Of a DNA stretch of 64,000 bases, positions 54,752-64,000 are shown piece by piece. Source of the DNA: Vanessa cardui (lineage: Eukaryota; Arthropoda; Insecta; Lepidoptera; Nymphalidae). The stretch lies in NCBI RefSeq assembly GCF_905220365.1, contig NC_061140.1, forward strand, positions 7,442,501-7,506,500, read 5' to 3'. The notes under the pieces were generated by a model. The model ran no database searches and was not told the origin of the DNA. It saw nothing but the letters and a program-made list of their open reading frames with translations. Positions within the stretch are counted from its first letter, which is position 1. Every line of letters begins with the position of its first letter. The position numbers were made by a program, and so were the translations under genes.

Positions 54752-55450
54752 TCACTTCTTTTATTACAACTTATTTTAATAACAATCAATTTCGATGAAA
54801 ATCTGCCACGCGTTCGATCAGTCTTGTCACATTTTATTTAGCTTCATAGTATACAGTACAGAAAAAAAGTAAAATCCATGTCTATTTGTCTCGTTATTTG
54901 TCAAAATGGCGGTTAATGGATCGATCAGGTCTCGTTGATTGAGACTTGCAATGAAAGAACAATTTTTACACAATAATTTGAATGTATAAAATCATCATAA
55001 ATTATGTATTTCACGCGAAACTTTGATCCACTTTGCACGTTCTCCACCGTCCAATGTCTTAAGTCAAAGTGAGCCCTTCAAGGACTCCCTTAGGACGTTA
55101 GTATCGCTCCCGTGACACGCAATCGTATTACGTAGGCTCCTGTTTATTCGCAAGTCTTTCAGTACTCGCCCAGAAAATGACGTCAGTGATTGGATGGTGA
55201 CGCTGTCAAAACCAGGAGCGATAACATCAATGAAAATATTATAAAATAATCAAATAACCAATGGATACGATTGTACTTGTACTTAATTATATATTGACTT
55301 ACGTTTCACTTTTTCTCTTGTTAGTACTGTGATGGAAATTTTCAATTCAATTCAGTTAATGAACAAATCGAACAAATTGAAATCCAAAATTCTCAAAATA
55401 TCGAGTTTTAAAACTATAAATATAATAAATAAAAAAAAATTACCAAAAAG
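54752..55450. other. Non-coding stretch with promoter-like block
   Basis: AT-rich except for 55015-55225, which is GC-richer and holds the CRE/CCAAT pair listed separately. Confidence 0.45.
55157..55193 (+). promoter_or_regulatory. CRE and inverted CCAAT box near an initiator-like TCAGTA
   Basis: TTTCAGTACT near 55157 (initiator-like), perfect CRE TGACGTCA at 55178-55185, and ATTGG (CCAAT inverted) at 55189-55193. The block is bracketed by TATCGCTCC near 55101 and GGAGCGATA near 55217, an inverted pair. Consensus matches only. Confidence 0.35.
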
Positions 55451-55741
55451 AAAAAGCGACTTCAAACAAAACACAGTTTCAAACAAATTAATATGCACAA
55501 AGAAGTAAAAAAAAAAATTACGAATTCAAAATATTTCTTACAGTTTTCCTAAGTAAAACTACTTAAAAGTCGATTTACGATAACACAATGTAGTTACAAC
55601 TATTGTTATACTTGGAACCGATACCATTCAAAAAAAATATCAAAATCGGTTCACCCAGTGAAAAGTTATGATGTAACAATTTTAAAAGAAAAACAAATAC
55701 AGACGAATTGATAACCTCCTCCTTTTTGAAGTCGGTTTTTT
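55451..55741 (-). mobile_element. TIR element (family T), short copy
   Basis: Left end AAAAAGCGACTTCAAACAAA and right end TTTTTGAAGTCGGTTTTTT form about 15-bp inverted termini. Inside are AAAGTCGATTTACGATAACA, AACTATTGTTATACTTGGA, CACCCAGTGAAAAGTTATG and CAGACGAATTGATAACCTCC, the reverse of 59080-59540. No transposase. Superfamily not determined. Confidence 0.75.
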
Positions 55742-55806
55742 AACCGACTCTTCGTCTTGTACATAGAAGACTTTTTGTGAAGAAGTTACATATCCTACTT
55801 GTGAAT

Positions 55807-56125
55807 AAAAAATGGTCGAACGCGGGAGGTGACGAAACTATACTATTAATGGGAGCATACTAGCTTATAATGATTTATTAACATAAGAATAACCAACGTT
55901 AAATGCCTAAATATATACAAATATGAACTAAAACTAGTTACTGTACAAATCTTGACCGCGTGGTTAAAAATTGGTCGAACGCGGGAGGTGACGAAACTAT
56001 ACTATTAATGGAAGCATACTAGCTTATAATGATTTATTAACATAAGAAATAACAACATTAAATGCTTAAATATTTACAAATATGAACTAAAACTAGTTAC
56101 TGTATAAATCTAGACTGCGTGGAAA
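55807..56125 (+). repeat. 159-bp tandem duplication
   Basis: ATTGGTCGAACGCGGGAGGT (ATGGTCGAAC in the first copy) recurs 159 bp apart, and the whole unit through ACTAGTTACTGTAcAAATCT and GCGTGG is repeated with a few point differences. The unit contains TACTAGCTTATAATG. Confidence 0.88.
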
Positions 56126-56727
56126 GGTGGTACATTCTAGTAATAATTATAAGTATTGATTTTTTTTTTATTACAGTAAACATACTAACTATCACTTAAA
56201 ACTAATATGTATTGTATTCAATGTATCAAAGGATTGCTCTTGTTTTTTTTTTTTAAAGTTTATGATATGATTTACAATTATATTATTTTTATAGGAAACC
56301 AAGTTTTATAACGTTCAAAGAATATGATTAAAAGTCAAGATTGGTTTAAGGTGACTGACAGTTCGAGGAGGCAAACAATGAAATTGGATACGATAAGTAC
56401 CTTCTAACTTTCATTCACAACTGTTTTCGAAGCGAGATTTACGTATAAAATAAGTTTCAGTAAGAATAGAAGTATTACAGAAATGTTTTTTCTTTTTATA
56501 TAATTTATAAATTACCGATGACACCACTACACATCACATTATATATTACTTTAAGTAACTATTAACGAGATAAAGATAAGTTTAATGACAATGATTCATA
56601 AATATATATGTTCCTGTAATTGTATGTATATTTTGAATATGAATTATTATAAACCGTGATGATAAAGTGACCCGCCCCGGCTTCGCGGAGGTGCTGATAC
56701 TATAAAGACTTTTTCTTGTTTCTTTAC

Positions 56728-56734
<7 letters not shown>
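56126..56734. other. AT-rich stretch with one Helitron-like end
   Basis: TGACCCGCCCCGGCTTCGCG at 56668-56687 resembles the GC-rich end of the Helitron-like group seen at 52848, without a clear CTAG. Otherwise AT-rich. Confidence 0.45.

Positions 56735-56795
<61 letters not shown>
56735..56795. repeat. (AT)n microsatellite
   Basis: About 30 uninterrupted AT units, directly abutting the left LTR. The IYIYIY stretch of the 84-codon frame here is this microsatellite read as protein. Confidence 0.95.
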
Positions 56796-56801
<6 letters not shown>

Positions 56802-57043
56802 CCAGAAGTAGGAAGTAGGTTAACCTCTAAAAACAATTATCTTTATAATAATTTATAATAACAATCAATCTACCACAAAAGAAAAACATTTAGTCTACAA
56901 CACAAATAACCATCAATAATCACATTACACCGTAATAATTATAATTGCAATTCTCAATGTGTCAACTACAAATCTCCCGCTTTTTTTTTTTTAAATAGGG
57001 AAGTTGTATGACTTGACGCTGATGTTGCTTGTTTATTCCAACA
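56796..57043 (-). repeat. LTR (3' LTR in element orientation)
   Basis: + strand TTAGAACCAGAAGTAGGAAG to TTGCTTGTTTATTCCAACA. Its outer end lacks the terminal AATCA seen in the other LTR. The (AT)n tract takes its place. Confidence 0.8.
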
Positions 57044-57348
57044 CGGCCTCTCCTGACGGTGCGCCGTCCTCGGGCACCCACGCTGGCTCTAGATTGCTGA
57101 TGAGTGATGAGATTCGCAGAAGGTCCGACTATAAGCGTCATCTACGCTCTTATCATCATGACACGCATTTGTCGAAAATAATTTATTAAAAATAAACGAA
57201 ATAGCAAAATATTTGCCTAATCTTTGTAACCTTTCTATTCATCACACTTATGCGGCCCTCATTCACTCAGCCATTTTCTATTTCGTCAATCACGCTCATT
57301 AAAGATGTGGTACAAACATAAAACTTATTGGATAGAGACGCATATCCT

Positions 57349-57858
57349 GGGCAGAGGCAGTATTACGCGATGCCCATTTAACTTTACCTGTGGGCAGAGG
57401 CAGTATTACGCGATGCCCAAATCCCAATTAACTTTACCTATGGGCAGAGGCAGTATTACGCGATACCCAATTAACTTTACCTATGGGCAGAGGCAGTATT
57501 ACGCGATGCCCATTTAACTTTACCTGTGGGCAGAGGCAGTATTACGCGATGCCCAATTAACTTTACCTTTGGGCAGAGGCAGTATTACGTGATGCCCAAT
57601 TAACTTTACCTATGGGCAGAGGCAGTATTACGCGATGCCCATTTAACTTTACCTGTGGGCAGAGGCAGTATTACGCGATGCCCAATTAACTTTACCTTTG
57701 GGCAGAGGCAGTATTACGCGATGCCTAATTAATTTTACCTGTGGGCAGAGGCAGTATTACGCGATGCCCAATTAACTTTACCTGTGGGCAGAGGCAGTAT
57801 TACGCGATACCCACGGTACAGATCCATCGAGCAGAGGTAGTTTACGCAGTACTCATAT
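57349..57858 (+). repeat. 43-bp minisatellite, 11 units plus one decayed
   Basis: Units begin GGGCAGAGGCAGTATTACGC at 57349, 57392, 57442, 57485, 57528, 57571, 57614, 57657, 57700, 57743 and 57786. Spacing is 43 bp except one 50-bp unit with an added ATCCCA. Each unit has TGGGCA and TGCCCA arms around the AGGCAGTATTACGCG core, so each can fold. A decayed unit follows at about 57830. Confidence 0.95.
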
Positions 57859-58524
57859 TATGACATGATGAGATAACGTTTGGCATACTTTCAATCAGGT
57901 GGCTTACTAGAGACCCTCGCTTTATATTACTGCTTCACCTGTCAGACTTTCATGGTCCGCCATCGTTTGCATTACACATAGACTCATAGCTGAAAATAAA
58001 AACGATTTAACTCACCCTCGAATGATACGCAAATTTCAGGGCACCATTCACCCTTCCATGCATTGAGCTACCGCTTGAGTGGTCTTGCCACTTGCGCTAT
58101 TTTAATTCATAGCGACCATCTGGAGAAACTTTCGTCGCCTGCTCGGCTCCCGCATATCTTACGCCAACCTTCCAAGAAGTGGAAGTGTTGTCTCGTCTCG
58201 AATCAAACTTATTATCACGTTACTTATTGCGGGTAATCGAGAACAAGGCGTCAGCAAATGTATAAGCTGATGAACGTATTTCGCTATAATTCTGACATGT
58301 GTTGGCCACGATACGCGGAGGCGTTTGCATGACAATCGTTGTGTTTTCCTCAATCGCATTTAGCCTAGCTATGTTTTCACTTATCGCCTTTTTCACCAAA
58401 CTATCACGATCACTACCGCGGGAGCGATGATAACAAGAACGAAAACGATGTCGTATTAGACATAGCAAAATAGATTGATGGTTATTTGTTACTATTGTAA
58501 GTGGGCACAGGCGTATCCCACTTC
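57859..58524. other. Interior of the LTR element, no gene recognised
   Basis: Less AT-rich than the flanks. Overlapping 66- and 116-codon frames on the - strand at 58159-58570 have no domain. One reads through RSRGSDRDSLVKKAISENIA, possibly helical, but nothing matches a known retroelement protein. Confidence 0.45.
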
Positions 58525-58773
58525 TGATTTTAGAACCAGAAGTAGGAAGTAGGTTAACCTCTAAAAACAATCATCTTTAATTTATAATAACAATCAATCT
58601 ACCACAAAAGAAAATCATTTAGTCTACAACACAAATAACCATCAATAATCACATTACACCGTAATAATTATAATTGCAATTCTCAATGTGTCAACTACAA
58701 ATCTCCCGCCTTTTTTTTTTTAAAATAGGGAAGTTGTATGACTTGACGCTGATGTTGCTTGTTTATTCCAACA
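58525..58773 (-). repeat. LTR (5' LTR in element orientation)
   Basis: + strand TGATTTTAGAACCAGAAGTA to TTGCTTGTTTATTCCAACA. Differs from the left LTR by a few substitutions, an indel near TCTTTA(TAATAA)TTTATAAT and the length of the poly-T run. Confidence 0.85.
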
Positions 58774-58797
58774 ATATATATTTACTATATTATATAC

Positions 58798-58960
58798 AAA
58801 GTCAAAGTGAAAAACCTTTATTAAAAATTGAAGTGTTTACACTTTTTTATTGATAGTCGAAAATCTACCACCGGTTCGGAATATAATATCTCAGACCTGA
58901 GAAGAACCGGCGAAAGAAACTCAGCGGGATATTTATATATATTTTTATAATAACAATTTA
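58798..58960 (-). repeat. LINE 3' tail (CCACCGGTTCGGAA type)
   Basis: ACAAAGTCAAAGTGAAAAAC, ATTTTCGAC side phrase GTCGAAAATCTACCACCGGT, TCAGACCTGAGAAGAACCGG, GAAACTCAGCGGG: a non-LTR tail in reverse orientation, related to 29541-29670. Confidence 0.75.
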
Positions 58961-59079
58961 CAATGTACAATAATAAAAACGCTTCTTTTGAATCACTCTA
59001 TCGATATATATAATCATCAGCGTAATTTTAGAAATCTAAGCATACATAGGGACAGACAGCGGTAAGCGATTTTGTTTTC

Positions 59080-59540
59080 AACCGACTTCAAAAAGGAGGA
59101 GGTTATCAATTCGTCTGTATTTTTTTTTTTATGTTTGTTACCTCATAACTTTTTACTGGGTGGACCGATTCTGATAAGTTTTCTTTTGTTTGAAAGGTAG
59201 TGCTTCCCGTGGGGTCCCATTTTTCTTTTATTTTTTTCCGATGATGGTCTCCGTATGAAAACGACATAAGTCTTAAATTTGCCTTATGTATATGCGCGAC
59301 AAATAGGTGAATAACTGAAAATCACGTTAACCAATTGTGATAATTCTACACCGGCTCCAAATATAACAATAACTATAACTACGTTATATAATCGTAAATC
59401 GACTTTTAAGTAGTCTAATATTTTTCATTTCATTTTACCTAGGAGGACTCTAAAAATATGTTAAATATGCAATTATTTTTATTACTTTTCAGTGCGTTTT
59501 TATTTGTTTTAAAATAGTGTTTTGTTTGAAGTCGGTTTTT
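59080..59540 (+). mobile_element. TIR element (family T), long copy
   Basis: Left end AACCGACTTCAAAAAGGAGG, right end GTTTGAAGTCGGTTTTT. Inside: GGTTATCAATTCGTCTGTAT, ACTTTTTACTGGGTGGACCG, ACAATAACTATAACTACG, CGTAAATCGACTTTTAAGTA. About 170 bp longer than the inverted copy at 55451-55741, which appears to be its internally deleted form. No transposase frame. Confidence 0.78.
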
Positions 59541-60224
59541 CATTTTGTTAAAATTTTATTTATATACTATCTAATGATATATTTATTTGACTATGAATTA
59601 TTATACATGAATAAGCAAGTTATATTATTTATGTAAAGTCGGAGGCGTTACTAAGTGCTTTACATAGTACAAGTAGCGAATTAACCTCAAAATCCTTTTA
59701 TTACTTCCTACTGTGTCATTGTGTGAGAAAGATTTTGATTGTGACTTCCTTAAAAAATTAGAAAATGTTTGTGTTTAACTTTACATGAATTAGAAATAAA
59801 ATATTTACATGGTCAAATATGTGTTAGAGCAAATATATCCATAAATTATTTAACCATTCTTACATATATAACGACACACATTTAATATTTGCATTTGTCT
59901 TTAATTCTAAGATTTATCAAAAATAAATCATTTTTAAAGAGATAGAGAGAGAGAGACACACATAGAGTGACAGAGACATAGATAGTTTTCTATATTCAAC
60001 TTTTGAATCTTTTCGTTGCATAAACTTTCCGGCTTGCGATTACCGGCAGTAGTTGTTTTAACGGAGCGATTGAAAATTTCCTCTTTATACTGATCAAAGG
60101 CATACAATAATTTTCACTAGCTTTTTATTAACTTCACTAGCTGAAACTTTGCAAACACTTTTGTTTTGGATATGATGCAACCTTTTACAGATTACAGGCC
60201 ATATTATAAATGGCATACTTGTTG
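59541..60224. other. AT-rich stretch with a GA-rich tract
   Basis: A degenerate (GA)n/(GACA) tract at about 59938-59983 (GATAGAGAGAGAGAGACACA). No gene. Confidence 0.5.
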
Positions 60225-60508
60225 ATAGGGTGTTGCTTTGTGCAAACCCGTTTCGGTAGGTACCAACCATTCATCACACTACCTCTAAACAGCAGGACTC
60301 ATTATTTTTGTATTCCGGTTTGAAAAGGTAAGCTAGTGTAATTACATGTACATGGGACATAACATCTTAGTTCCCAAGATTGTTGGCGCATGGGTGATGT
60401 AGTATTAGAATGGCTAATATTTCTTGCAGTGTCATTGTCTGTGAGCAATGATGATCACCTACCTTGTAGGTAACCTATTTGCTCATCCTACCTATATCTG
60501 AAAAATAA
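60225..60508 (+). repeat. Family R repeat, diverged
   Basis: GGGTGTTGCTTTGTGCAAAC, TTTCGGTAGGTACCAACCAT, TATTCCGGTTTGAAAAGGTA, GACATAACATCTTAGTTCCC, TTCTTGCAGTGTCATTGTCT, then an A-rich end. Older than the copies at 3972 and 31678. Confidence 0.75.
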
Positions 60509-60589
60509 AGAATTACATAAGATTTAAATGGATTTTTCTTTTATTGGTAAAGTGCAGCCTATAAATATACCGCAAAATTTTATTTCTTT

Positions 60590-60745
60590 TTTAGAAGAAG
60601 GTTTAAATCTTCAGCCCTTCATTGCTTCAATACACATGTATTAAAGTTACATAAGACACGTGGAGGCTTCTCTAACATACTTGCCTTCAACGTCGAACAC
60701 GAGTTGAATAATTACAAACACAAATTAGCACATGGAAAGTTTAAA
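60590..60745 (-). repeat. Decayed S1 SINE body
   Basis: AGAAGAAGGTTTAAATCTTC, CATTGCTTCAATACACATGT, CTTGCCTTCAACGTCGAACA, CGAGTTGAATAATTACAAAC and ACAAATTAGCACATG follow the S1 order in reverse. Confidence 0.6.
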
Positions 60746-62859
60746 TTGATAACTTATTCTTAATAACAATATATCTGGTATTGTATAAAATCAAAGCATA
60801 CTTCATTCAAGTAGACTTTTACAAGCAATTTTGAGTCGTAATTTTACAAAATTATATTCAAAGTAAAACTAAGTTTATCTCTATGTAACTTTTCTCTACT
60901 ATTTATTTACATTATTAAGTAGATGTAAGATTACATTTTTTGTAATGGATGAACTCAAAAAACAAAAAATATTTTATCAAGCTAATTATTTAATACTAAT
61001 ATGAGCTAAAATGTATTATAAAATAATCTATGAAAATAGTAATAATGTAACATGTTTCGTGTCCAAAATGTATGTCAATATTTGGTGTACGCTGCTACTA
61101 TTAAAAAACATATATAATCCAATCAAATATGTCCAACTATTATGATTGCGCAAGAATAACCGAATTATTATTATTAATCCTCATTCTGTCACAACAATTG
61201 CCTTTGCCATTTAATAAAGATTTAAAAAAATAACAAATATAATGAACCCATAACGTCCAATGAGAAAAAGTCGAGTGAGCAACACAGTAGTCGCATATAG
61301 TGTGTAATATTTGACATCTGACTTCTGACCTTGCTAATAAGGAACATCATTATATTCTCTCGGAAAACAGCTTGCTGTTCGTAATATAGAACTAACAATA
61401 ACTGAAACGAATGTATAATAAAAAAATTACAAAATTAGTGTATACAGGTTTAACACTGGATGGGCAGGAAATGTTTTTTTTTTATTGTTTTGACGTTTTT
61501 TTAAGATCAACATTAAATAAATATTTGAAACGAATGTAATGGATCTCCATTACATTATCATTGCAACAGTAGGTATGTATCTAGTTACCTCGATTTACAT
61601 AACCTAACAAGAGTAAGAAATTGCCGAATTGAGGCTTTTTTTATCGTAAAGCATCAGTTATCACAGTTATATCCATTTGAGACAGACTTATAGGTATTTA
61701 TAAAGTCATAACCGTTTTAAAATAAATATACCAACTTAATATTTTCTTGGTAAGCGCATTTCTCATTTTTTTAATTTAGAATTTTCCCGTGCTAAGCCGG
61801 GTTGGATCTCTAGTTTATAGTGAAGCTTTATCAACAGGAATAACGTGGGAGCAATCTTAAATTATTCCTATAATAAAAAATGAGCTCTGATTTATATTCA
61901 GGCCTACATGTTTCTATTTTTGTGAAACAGTCCTGAATATTTTTAATTACGTCTTTAAAAATATATTGTCTACTTTTTCTGAATCAGATCAAAGTACTTT
62001 GTTGAGGGATTTTCTAAGGTGGTGTAGAACTCAGTAGTATCTTAACAATTCATTAAGTATCCAATGTGATACTAATGATTGTAATTACTCAATGGGAGCC
62101 CTAATCTATATCAGAAGGAATTTTAAAGCATATCAATTGCCCTTTACCAGTACAAAGTAGTTTAGAGGCTAATTAATATGCTTTGAAAGTCTGCAAATCA
62201 AAAGTAAATAAATACAGTATTAGTAACAATATACGTTGAGAAAAAAAATTCTCATGTATGGAAGATTTTTTGGTACTGAACGAAAATTTTGTACACTTTT
62301 TTAATCGTTAGCATTTCGAAGGTTTGTTTGTATTTAGGATATTGTTACTTTGTTCAATCGACTGATGTATCGACTCAATGCGTGTTTTTTCAGAATCAAA
62401 CATTAAATATTTGTTATATGGATACGTTTTTGATAAAAATGCACGTAGCAGGGCTATAGAGTCGGTGAGCAAGTCTGGATTGGCTAATAAAAATATTATT
62501 ATATAAATATAGAATGTCATTCGTTCTTTCCACATAGAAACTTTTTGTTCAATGGCTTTAAAAAAACTTTATTCTTTTATCGTACAGTACATACTTTTTA
62601 CAATTTTTTTATGTAAATGAAAAGTTAAAAATAAAGTCAGAGAGAGCCGACAACTAGCTATTTAATTTAATTTTTAATTACAACATGTATAAAGATACAT
62701 TTCCTGCAAAGTACAAAATCAAAAGTCCCGCTGGCTTTTATAGAACCACCAGGCGAGTATTAGACTCCATTTTGAGGTTTTACTTAAATTAAATAATGCT
62801 TATTATGTTATGCTTAGGCTCAGGATGTGATTGTCGGGGTTGAGCTTCTGTTTGTAGAA
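60746..62859. other. AT-rich stretch with repeat scraps
   Basis: About 60787-60860 (AAGCATACTTCATTCAAGTA, TTTTACAAGCAATTTTGAGT) is a scrap of the LINE tail at 62860. CGTGCTAAGCCGGGTTGGAT then CTAG|T at 61810-61813 is a Helitron-like 3' end (+). The 75-codon frame at 62308-62535 has no domain. Confidence 0.5.
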
Positions 62860-63090
62860 ATCAAAATCAAAAATCAAAATGAACTTTATTCAAGTGGGCT
62901 TTTACAAGCACTTTTGAATCGTCATTTAACAATTAAGTGAAGCTACCACCGCTTCGGAAAGTAGATTCTACCGAGAAGAACCGGCAAGAAACTCAGTAGT
63001 TACTCTTTTTCAATATTAAAAAAAATACAGTCATGTTACTTAATACAATTATTTAAATTAATATATCCTGCCTGGAAGTCAACAGGTATT
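62860..63090 (-). repeat. LINE 3' tail, inverse of 40501-40746
   Basis: From ATCAAAATCAAAAATCAAAA to CCTGCCTGGAAGTCAACAGG. Contains AAGCTACCACCGCTTCGGAA and TCTACCGAGAAGAACCGGCA. Close match to the 40501 copy over its whole length, but without that copy's tandem start block. Confidence 0.88.
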
Positions 63091-64000
63091 AATTCCACAC
63101 TTTTATATCATCTACAGAAATAACTATCGTCGCGTACGTTTGTTTGTCGTTATTACTGTCTGTGATTGTATAGCGTAAACGTGCTTCAAAGTTAGCGCCG
63201 ATCTTAAAACGGCACTTTTCCGGCACTCCTACACGTTAAGCGTAGGCCCCAATTCTTGGAAGACTGCTTTGGTGCACGCGATTCCTAAAAGAGAAACTAC
63301 TCAGACTCAAATATAGGACAGTGCTTTACTACATAATGGATTGAATATTTTTCAATTGTATTGAATAAATGTGTTGAAGATATATTGACAAGGCATAATG
63401 GAAATTGTCTACTATTTCTTCCAAATTTAATAATATCTTGAAAATAAAACTGGTAATCTCCTGCAATTTTGAGACGACCTTAGTTTATAATTAAACGTGC
63501 TTAGTCTGATGTATATAATTAGATATGGATAGTAATTGTAACTTCCACTGACTTGAAAACCGCGCCTCACGAATTACTACTTCGTGAATCGTATCGCCCG
63601 CCGGAAGCTCCTTTAAGTAGGCGGTTACGGAATCTAACCTCCGAATTTGAAGTTTAGAAACAAAATTAAGACGTTGTGTTCCTAAACTTTACATATAACT
63701 TTCTACGGATAGACATTAAATTCCTAGATGTCTTTTAAACAATGTGATACATAGTTATACACGATATATAATAATATACCCCCGTACTGAGCAAATGTTT
63801 TGTACAACACAGCCCGCATATTTATCACGCGATGACTTTAATCTCTCGTAATATTTCTAAAATTTTGGCTTTTCAATGTAATTGACAATATTTATCCGCA
63901 TAAAATGGGTACAGTTAATATGTTATTCATTTTAATATCGATCAAAATCTAGTGGTAAGTAAACTAAACTACAGTTGTCATTATTTTTCCCTTTTTTAGA
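63091..64000. other. Non-coding end of window
   Basis: A GC-richer block at about 63560-63640 contains a short hairpin (CACGAA-TTACTAC-TTCGTG). No gene or known repeat identified. Confidence 0.45.

Larger units (their letters stand above)
56796..58773 (-). mobile_element. Short non-autonomous LTR element (TRIM-like)
   Basis: Two near-identical direct repeats of about 249 bp flank a 1.5-kb interior. On the - strand each LTR begins TGTTGGAATAAACAAGCAAC, and the 5' LTR ends CTAAAATCA (TG...CA). The interior after the 5' LTR begins GAAGTGGGATACG. A 43-bp minisatellite fills one third of it. No gag, protease, reverse transcriptase or integrase frame was seen. A frame of 116 codons (58220-58570) starts in the LTR and shows no domain. 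The few LTR differences imply a fairly recent insertion. Confidence 0.75.

Noticed and set aside
57349..57858. CRISPR array
   Set aside because: Repeats are contiguous 43-bp units without unique spacers, inside an LTR element of an insect-type genome.
58220..58570. Gag-like protein in the LTR element
   Set aside because: The frame begins inside the LTR, is only 116 codons, and shows no zinc knuckle or other retroelement motif.
1..64000. A novel multi-gene defence or metabolic system
   Set aside because: Apart from transposon proteins and one receptor exon there is no coding cluster, so no undescribed gene system can be supported here.

Overview
This window looks like lepidopteran nuclear DNA, most likely from a nymphalid-type butterfly. 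It is AT-rich and gene-poor, and it is packed with families typical of Lepidoptera. These include tRNA-derived SINEs beginning GAGATGGCCCAGTGGTTAG, Helitrons with short non-autonomous relatives, LINE 3' tails ending in TTTTGATTTTTGATT, and an abundant 290-bp repeat carrying GGGCTTTGTGCAAGCCC. The taxon is inferred from repeat style and was not searched.

Only one host gene is supported, and only partly, on the + strand. A coding exon (38695-38988) encodes 98 residues with several N-glycosylation sequons, two close cysteines and the start of a first membrane segment. It ends at a clean GTGAGT donor. I read it as the extracellular N-terminus of a class A peptide GPCR, possibly of the dmsr/myosuppressin-receptor type. 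About 33 kb upstream a DPE-type core promoter (initiator A at 4996, DPE exactly at +28) precedes a probable non-coding exon ending in a good donor at 5175. If the two belong together, 5176-38618 is a first intron, everything after 38988 is a second intron, and the transposons below sit inside the gene.

The largest feature is Helitron H1 on the - strand, from 17257 to about 23.1 kb. It encodes an N-terminal domain, a HUH/Y2 Rep and a PIF1-type helicase, and is broken by one frameshift and one 210-bp palindromic insertion with a 13-bp target duplication. Its last codon and stop codon lie in flanking DNA, and its 3' terminus is present twice in tandem. A second, shorter Helitron H2 (- strand, 48861-51385) has both termini at base resolution. 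It has lost the Rep domain and the helicase ATP-binding motifs through an internal deletion that keeps the frame. Several roughly 180-200 bp mini-Helitrons with H1-like ends are scattered around, two of them interrupted by SINEs.

Other regions: 9.95-10.85 kb is a decayed LINE reverse-transcriptase ORF. 16.6 and 32.5 kb share a 400-440 bp duplicated block. 53.5-54.75 kb is a SINE cluster with a tail-to-tail inverted pair. 55.45-59.54 kb holds two inverted copies of a TIR element around a tandem duplication, an (AT)n tract and a short LTR element whose interior is mostly a 43-bp minisatellite. The remaining sequence is AT-rich, with no coding signal I could recognise. No CRISPR array, rRNA gene, intact tRNA gene or bacterial-type feature was seen.
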